Shown here: positions 59,536-64,000 of the stretch, piece by piece
Layout: every line of letters starts with the position of its first letter
How positions within the stretch are numbered: the stretch's first letter is position 1
Assembly (NCBI GenBank): GCA_964437465.1
Contig: CAYTGI010000003.1
Location: 1-64,000 of the forward strand
Origin: JAGQLF01 sp964437465
GTDB lineage: Bacteria; Patescibacteriota; Dojkabacteria; J137
Reading direction: 5' to 3'
DNA length: 64,000 bases
Position numbers and translations under genes: made by a program
The notes under the pieces: model-generated
Told to the model about the DNA's origin: nothing
Databases searched by the model: none
The model's input: the letters and a program-made list of their open reading frames with translations, nothing else

Positions 59536-60123
59536 CTAATTAAGCTCAAGCATACCTCGGAACCCTCTTGAAGAATAAAAAGACTCAGCACCATTATGAT
59601 ACATAAATACAGTATCATATCGTCGATCTCCAAATAATGCCCCTCCAAGCTCTCTAATTTTTTGTGGAGTACTAAGCCAAGTGGATGTTTTTAAATCAAA
59701 CTCTCCTAATTCTTGAAGAGCTCTATAAAGTTCTTCATTTAATATTTCTATTCCCATGTCTTTTGCAATTTCAACTGCATTTCCTCCTGGATTTATTCCT
59801 TTTTTCTTTCGTTGGTCTTCTCCTTCTTTGTCATAGCAAATACTTCTTCTATCTGGTGTTTCTTGGGAACAATCGATTATAAACAACTTATTTCCTAATT
59901 TAACTACATCGGGCTTACCACCAGTTCGCTCCATTGCAACAATTGATCCTATCTTGTTTTTTGTTAGCTTCTTTTCAACTTCAGTCCACTCTACTCCTTT
60001 ATGTCTGTTCTTATTTTCTTCAAAGCGAGATTTTAGAGTTTTCAATAATTCTTTTTTCTCATCAATACTAAATTTTTTATTAACTTTGATTTTAGTTATT
60101 GGGTTACCGCTTCCTTTTGGCAT
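59536..60123 (-). CDS. DUF4256-family protein
   Basis: 195 residues from ATG at 60123 (a TTG two codons earlier is possible). The family pattern is well kept: 'LKSRFEENKNRHKGVEW', 'MERTGGKPDVV', 'IDCSQETPDRRSICYDKEG', 'LGGALFGDRRYDTVFMYHNG' and 'FYSSRGFRGML'. It is a soluble cytosolic protein of unknown function found across many bacteria. It follows the surface-protein gene with 17 nt between coding regions. Confidence 0.92.
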   Translation of the reverse strand: MPKGSGNPITKIKVNKKFSIDEKKELLKTLKSRFEENKNRHKGVEWTEVEKKLTKNKIGSIVAMERTGGKPDVVKLGNKLFIIDCSQETPDRRSICYDKEGEDQRKKKGINPGGNAVEIAKDMGIEILNEELYRALQELGEFDLKTSTWLSTPQKIRELGGALFGDRRYDTVFMYHNGAESFYSSRGFRGMLELN

Positions 60124-60140
60124 TTTCAAAAATTTAATAA

Positions 60141-63100
60141 TTATTTTTTTCTTTTATATTTACTATATTTTCTATTTTGTCTTCTATCTTTTTTAAACTT
60201 ATCACCAAAAGTGATACAAGAAGCTACCGCCCCAATTATTACTACTATTAAAACGAGATTAGTTAAATTAAACCCAGTAGGAAGTAGTTCTGAAATAAAT
60301 GTTTCTTCAGTTTCATCAGTTTCTGAGGATTGCTCTCCTTCTTCTGCTGTTAATTCCCAAACTGTTGGATCTATTGGCATCTCTGTTGAAGGGTCATCGG
60401 TACATACTGGTTGTTGATTAAATTCAATCTCATCGTTAATATCTCCGTCTTGATCATCATCCCAGTTTCCGCAGGCTTGATTTTGGACCATAATCATATC
60501 CTCAGGTATTGTAATTCTAAAAGTTAAAACCACTTCATTTTCTGAATTTTCCTCATCAGTTCCTCCTGGATCAGGACCAATATTTCCTTCCCATACTAAT
60601 TCCTCTGATATTTCGTTATACATGCAGTTAGTTGTTATTGAAATACCTCTAGGTTCACATGTAAAACTATTATCAACATAACTTGTTCCTTCTGGAATTG
60701 TATCTACAAGAATTACATCTAAAGCTTCAGTATTTCCATCATTCATCCATACCTGTTTCCATTCAAGCTCAGGTAAGCCCACTTCATTAAAAACTTTCTT
60801 TCCTGTAGGAGGGTCGAAAACGTTAGAATAAACAACTGGAGTTTCGGTAAAGTCTTCATTATCATCATCGTCTTCTTCATCAGAATATTTGTAAGAAATA
60901 TAGACTTGGTTGTCTATCGTTTCAATTAAGGAATCATTTAGCTCTCTAACATCAACAGCAAAAACAACATCTCCAGATTCTCCAACTTCAAGATACCCTA
61001 GAGGAAACGCACAAACACTTCCAGCATTTCCATTTGGATCACAAATCCAGCCTGGGGTGCTTAGTGAAGAGTTGAAAGTAGTATTTTGTGGGACGTATTC
61101 AGTTATTACAGCATCTTCAGCATCCATATCACCTCCATTTCCATAATTCAGTGTATATAAAAGTGTTTCTCCATATCCTATTTCTTCAACTTGAGGTTCT
61201 TTATCTATTCCTAAATTAGGTTTTGCGTCAATATCGTCAGTATCAGTATCCTGATTATCATCAGGATTAAAATCTGGACCGTATTCTTCATCATAGTTTA
61301 TTGAAGCAGCATTATAAATCTGATCCTCTCTAGCAGGTAAACTGTTATCCACATCTACAGCAAATAGAACTTCGTCTGTTTCTCCTGCTCCTAAGGATCC
61401 ATAATCAAATACACATAGCTGATCAGGTTCTTCGTCGGTTGTGGAGCATGACCATCCTGGAGTACTATCTGATGAGTTAAAGCTAGTAAATTCTGGGGTA
61501 AAATCCTCTATTAACACATTGTTGGCGGTTGTGTTACCTTTATTTTCTATAGAAAGTGTATAGATTATAGTTTGTCCTGCATTAACAATTGTAAGTCCAT
61601 CATCCTTAACAATAGATAAGTCTATCTCTCTTCTTACAGGGGTATCTTCATCGTCACTATTATTACCTGGTGTTAAGTCAGGACCACTTGCCCAGTCATC
61701 ACTAATAGATATTGTATTATCTATTTGATTAACACTTTCTGGCATAGAACTGTTGACAGTTACAACAAATAAAGCTGATCCAGTATCTGATGGATTTAAG
61801 GTTCCAACAGAGTACGTACATGTACTTCCAGCTGTATCATCCGGAGCGCATATCCATCCTGGAGTACTAGACCCGCTATCAAAGGTAGTATATTCCGGTA
61901 CAGTTTCTGTCAAAATTACATTTGTTGATGTTTGGTTTCCAGCATTTTCATAGAAAATATTATAAACAATCTGTTCTCCATTAAATACATCAATACCTGA
62001 ATCATTTTTTGTAACAACAAGATCTGGACCTGCAATGACAGGTGTAACTTCAGAATCACTATTGTCACCAGGGTTTTCGTCAGTTCCATTTGTGCCATCA
62101 TCTGAAATTGTAACGTTATTAGTTACATCGTTTACTCCTCCTGGGAAGACTGCATCTGTATCTACAACAAAATCAACTGATCCGCTATCACCAACATCAA
62201 GATCGCCAATAGAGAAAGTACAAGTACTACCATCATTATTATCAGGAACACATGACCATCCAGGAGTGCTTGATCCTGGATTAAAAGTTGTATTATCAGG
62301 AACTACATCAGTAAGTACAACTCCTGTTGCATCTTGACTTCCCACATTTGAATAGTCAATTGTATAGGTTATTGGATCTCCAGGAGGAACTGTAACATTA
62401 CTATCCCCTTTTGAAACTTGTAAATCAGGAGCTGCTGTAACTGGTGTTGTATCTGGATCATCATTATTTGCAGGAGTTGGGTCAGCTCCGTTTGTCCCAT
62501 CATCACTGATTGAGGCTGTATTATCAATTTCATCGTATCCAGAAGGTAAGGTTGTGTCTAAATCAACTGCAAAAGTTATAGAACCTGAATCACCTGCATC
62601 TAGATCGCCAATTGAGAAAGTACATGTACTGCCTTCGTTATTATCAGGAACACATGCCCATCCTGAAGTACTCGTAGCGCTATTAAATGTTGTACCAGTA
62701 GGAACATTATCTGTTATCTCAACTCCAGTAGCATCTTGATTACCAGAATTTGTATAGTCTAAAGTGTATGAGACAGTATCTCCTGGTAAGGCTGTTGCTC
62801 CTCCATCATCTTTAGTTATTTCTAAATCAGGTGCAGCATCAAGAGGATCAGTATCGGTACTTGTATTATTTCCTGGAGTTGGATCATCACCATGAGTTCC
62901 ATCATCTGAAACATCTGCAGTATTAGTAAAGTTATCTATTCCAGATGGAATATTAGAGTCTATATCAACAGCAAAGTCTATTGTCGTGTTTGCTCCGTCA
63001 GTCAAGGTTCCAACTGAATACGTACAAGTGCTTCCAGAAGAGTTATCTGGTAGACATGTCCAACCTGGTGAACTTGATCCGTTATTAAAAGTTCCATAAT

Positions 63101-64000
63101 CTGGCACTGTATCTGTAATCTCTACATTATCAGCTTGAAAATCACCAACATTCTCAATAAACAGTGAATAAACGGTAGTTGAACCAGGAGTTACAGAATT
63201 AACTCCATTAGATTTTGTTATCTCTAAATCTGGAGCAGTAATAGTTAAGTCATCTTGTGCATCAATATCGTTCGTAGTTCTCTCATTAGGATTTGAACCA
63301 TCAATGCTTGAATACTGGTTGATAGTAGCAGTATTAGTAATGACATCACCTCTTGATTGTCCAGTATCAATAGTTACGTCAAAAGTTATTGTACTTGTAT
63401 CTCCAACTGCTAAAGTTGCCCATGAAGCTGTGATTGTTCCTCCAGACTCACTTAATGTGTCTGGTGCTACTCCAGAGTCGTGTGTTAAGTTTCCATCAAA
63501 GGTTAAACCTGATGGTAGTGGATCTTCTAAATCTATTTCAAATGCATCACTTGTACCAGTATTTTCTATAGTTATCGTAACCTCAATTGAGTCGTTTACT
63601 GGTGCTTGATCAGGATTAAAGTTTTTTGTGATAGTAATTTCAGGTTCAACTACTGTTGTTGTTACATCATTTGAAATACTTGGAGTTCCGCTATTAACAG
63701 TAATCTCAGCATTATTAACCAAATCTGTTTGTCCTGGAGGAAGACCATCGTTTCCAACTACATCTAATACATCAGCTTCAAGCTGAATTGTGAAAGTATT
63801 ATTACTTGGATTTCCATCAACTGGAACTGAAAATGCTCCGAAAGAGAATGTTACAGGATTTCCACTTGAAGCTCCTCCTGAAATTGTTGGACTTGGTACA
63901 GTACCGTTAAATCCTGTTGAATCAACTGTTCCAGATCCAGAAACATACTGCATACCGTTTGGGATATTATCTACTACTTCAAGTGATGTTATAGAACCCT
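60141..64000 (-). CDS. Giant DUF11-repeat surface protein (5' end outside the window)
   Basis: At least 1285 residues; the frame stays open to the window edge, so the ATG at 63953 is internal. It is built from about seven DUF11-type β-sandwich modules of about 115 residues, each beginning '(D/N)L.I.K' and most containing 'PGWxCxPD' and 'GSTC' with two Cys. Close to the C-terminus, 'ELLPTGFNL' precedes a hydrophobic helix and the basic tail 'RRQNRKYSKYKRKK', an arrangement like a sortase signal but with LPTG in place of LPxTG. Likely a long stalk or adhesin on the cell surface. Confidence 0.88.
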   Translation of the reverse strand, partial: GSITSLEVVDNIPNGMQYVSGSGTVDSTGFNGTVPSPTISGGASSGNPVTFSFGAFSVPVDGNPSNNTFTIQLEADVLDVVGNDGLPPGQTDLVNNAEITVNSGTPSISNDVTTTVVEPEITITKNFNPDQAPVNDSIEVTITIENTGTSDAFEIDLEDPLPSGLTFDGNLTHDSGVAPDTLSESGGTITASWATLAVGDTSTITFDVTIDTGQSRGDVITNTATINQYSSIDGSNPNERTTNDIDAQDDLTITAPDLEITKSNGVNSVTPGSTTVYSLFIENVGDFQADNVEITDTVPDYGTFNNGSSSPGWTCLPDNSSGSTCTYSVGTLTDGANTTIDFAVDIDSNIPSGIDNFTNTADVSDDGTHGDDPTPGNNTSTDTDPLDAAPDLEITKDDGGATALPGDTVSYTLDYTNSGNQDATGVEITDNVPTGTTFNSATSTSGWACVPDNNEGSTCTFSIGDLDAGDSGSITFAVDLDTTLPSGYDEIDNTASISDDGTNGADPTPANNDDPDTTPVTAAPDLQVSKGDSNVTVPPGDPITYTIDYSNVGSQDATGVVLTDVVPDNTTFNPGSSTPGWSCVPDNNDGSTCTFSIGDLDVGDSGSVDFVVDTDAVFPGGVNDVTNNVTISDDGTNGTDENPGDNSDSEVTPVIAGPDLVVTKNDSGIDVFNGEQIVYNIFYENAGNQTSTNVILTETVPEYTTFDSGSSTPGWICAPDDTAGSTCTYSVGTLNPSDTGSALFVVTVNSSMPESVNQIDNTISISDDWASGPDLTPGNNSDDEDTPVRREIDLSIVKDDGLTIVNAGQTIIYTLSIENKGNTTANNVLIEDFTPEFTSFNSSDSTPGWSCSTTDEEPDQLCVFDYGSLGAGETDEVLFAVDVDNSLPAREDQIYNAASINYDEEYGPDFNPDDNQDTDTDDIDAKPNLGIDKEPQVEEIGYGETLLYTLNYGNGGDMDAEDAVITEYVPQNTTFNSSLSTPGWICDPNGNAGSVCAFPLGYLEVGESGDVVFAVDVRELNDSLIETIDNQVYISYKYSDEEDDDDNEDFTETPVVYSNVFDPPTGKKVFNEVGLPELEWKQVWMNDGNTEALDVILVDTIPEGTSYVDNSFTCEPRGISITTNCMYNEISEELVWEGNIGPDPGGTDEENSENEVVLTFRITIPEDMIMVQNQACGNWDDDQDGDINDEIEFNQQPVCTDDPSTEMPIDPTVWELTAEEGEQSSETDETEETFISELLPTGFNLTNLVLIVVIIGAVASCITFGDKFKKDRRQNRKYSKYKRKK
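60790..63650. repeat. Tandem DUF11 coding repeats
   Basis: Roughly seven to eight units of about 340 bp inside the surface-protein gene. Units are clearly related at protein level (for example 'DLEITKDDG', 'DLVVTKNDSG', 'DLSIVKDDG') but diverged in DNA, so they are old duplications. The last unit near the C-terminus is the most divergent. Confidence 0.8.

Overview
The window is AT-rich, densely packed bacterial chromosome. It uses TGA, TAA and TAG as stops and has little intergenic space. The gene set suggests a Candidate Phyla Radiation (Patescibacteria) genome, perhaps of the Microgenomates/Katanobacteria/Dojkabacteria side: a VirB4-like ATPase with its small partner, a SecA lacking the usual C-terminal zinc motif, a diverged SecD/SecF pair, DUF11-repeat surface protein, PEGA and VanW proteins, many small membrane proteins, and almost no biosynthetic pathways. 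This placement is inference; no rRNA is present to settle it.

Layout. 0-5.8 kb: PEGA membrane protein, processive glycosyltransferase, FtsW/RodA and small membrane proteins. 5.9-10.8 kb: secA, a NUDIX-like protein and an AbiEii-type toxin-antitoxin pair. 10.8-18.6 kb: a DEAD-box helicase behind a structured leader, two histidine kinases, one OmpR-type regulator, a sugar dehydrogenase and msrB. 18.7-28 kb: small membrane proteins, class A PBP, an orphan Cache sensor, tRNA-Gly, VanW protein and murG. 28-34 kb: M16 peptidase, VirB4-like secretion/pilus pair, an rRNA/tRNA uracil methyltransferase. 34-38.4 kb: tandem cytochrome b5-like protein, SecF-like and SecD-like proteins, a Fic protein without its catalytic histidine. 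38.8-42.8 kb: a tight five-gene operon (PLP enzyme, membrane methyltransferase, ATP-grasp ligase, small protein, NlpC/P60-like protein) that looks like an undescribed biosynthetic or protein-modification cluster. 43-48 kb: pth, small coiled-coil membrane proteins, a Xer recombinase. 48.5-53.2 kb: glyA, folD, a D-lactate-type dehydrogenase, GerW-family protein. 53.2-55.8 kb: tRNA genes with two highly unusual nested loci. 55.9-64 kb: an interrupted pilin, a YcgR/YcgQ-like permease pair, a SWIB-domain protein, a frameshifted C39-like protein, DUF4256 and a giant DUF11-repeat surface protein running off the window end.

Most notable signals. (1) Two tRNA loci (Lys at 53.4 kb, His at 55.5 kb) share one architecture: an intact tRNA on an extended inverted-repeat stem sits inside a second tRNA-like gene, whose T-loop also carries a separate hairpin insertion; a third fragment has a hairpin insertion in its D-loop. 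(2) A 259-bp noncoding element made of serial hairpins occurs twice, in opposite orientation, at 15.8 and 32.2 kb. (3) At least sixteen transcription-unit starts have a -10 hexamer 5-9 nt before the start codon, so leaderless mRNAs appear to be common here. (4) The five-gene operon at 38.8-42.8 kb. (5) A leader RNA with mutually exclusive pairings ahead of the DEAD-box helicase gene.
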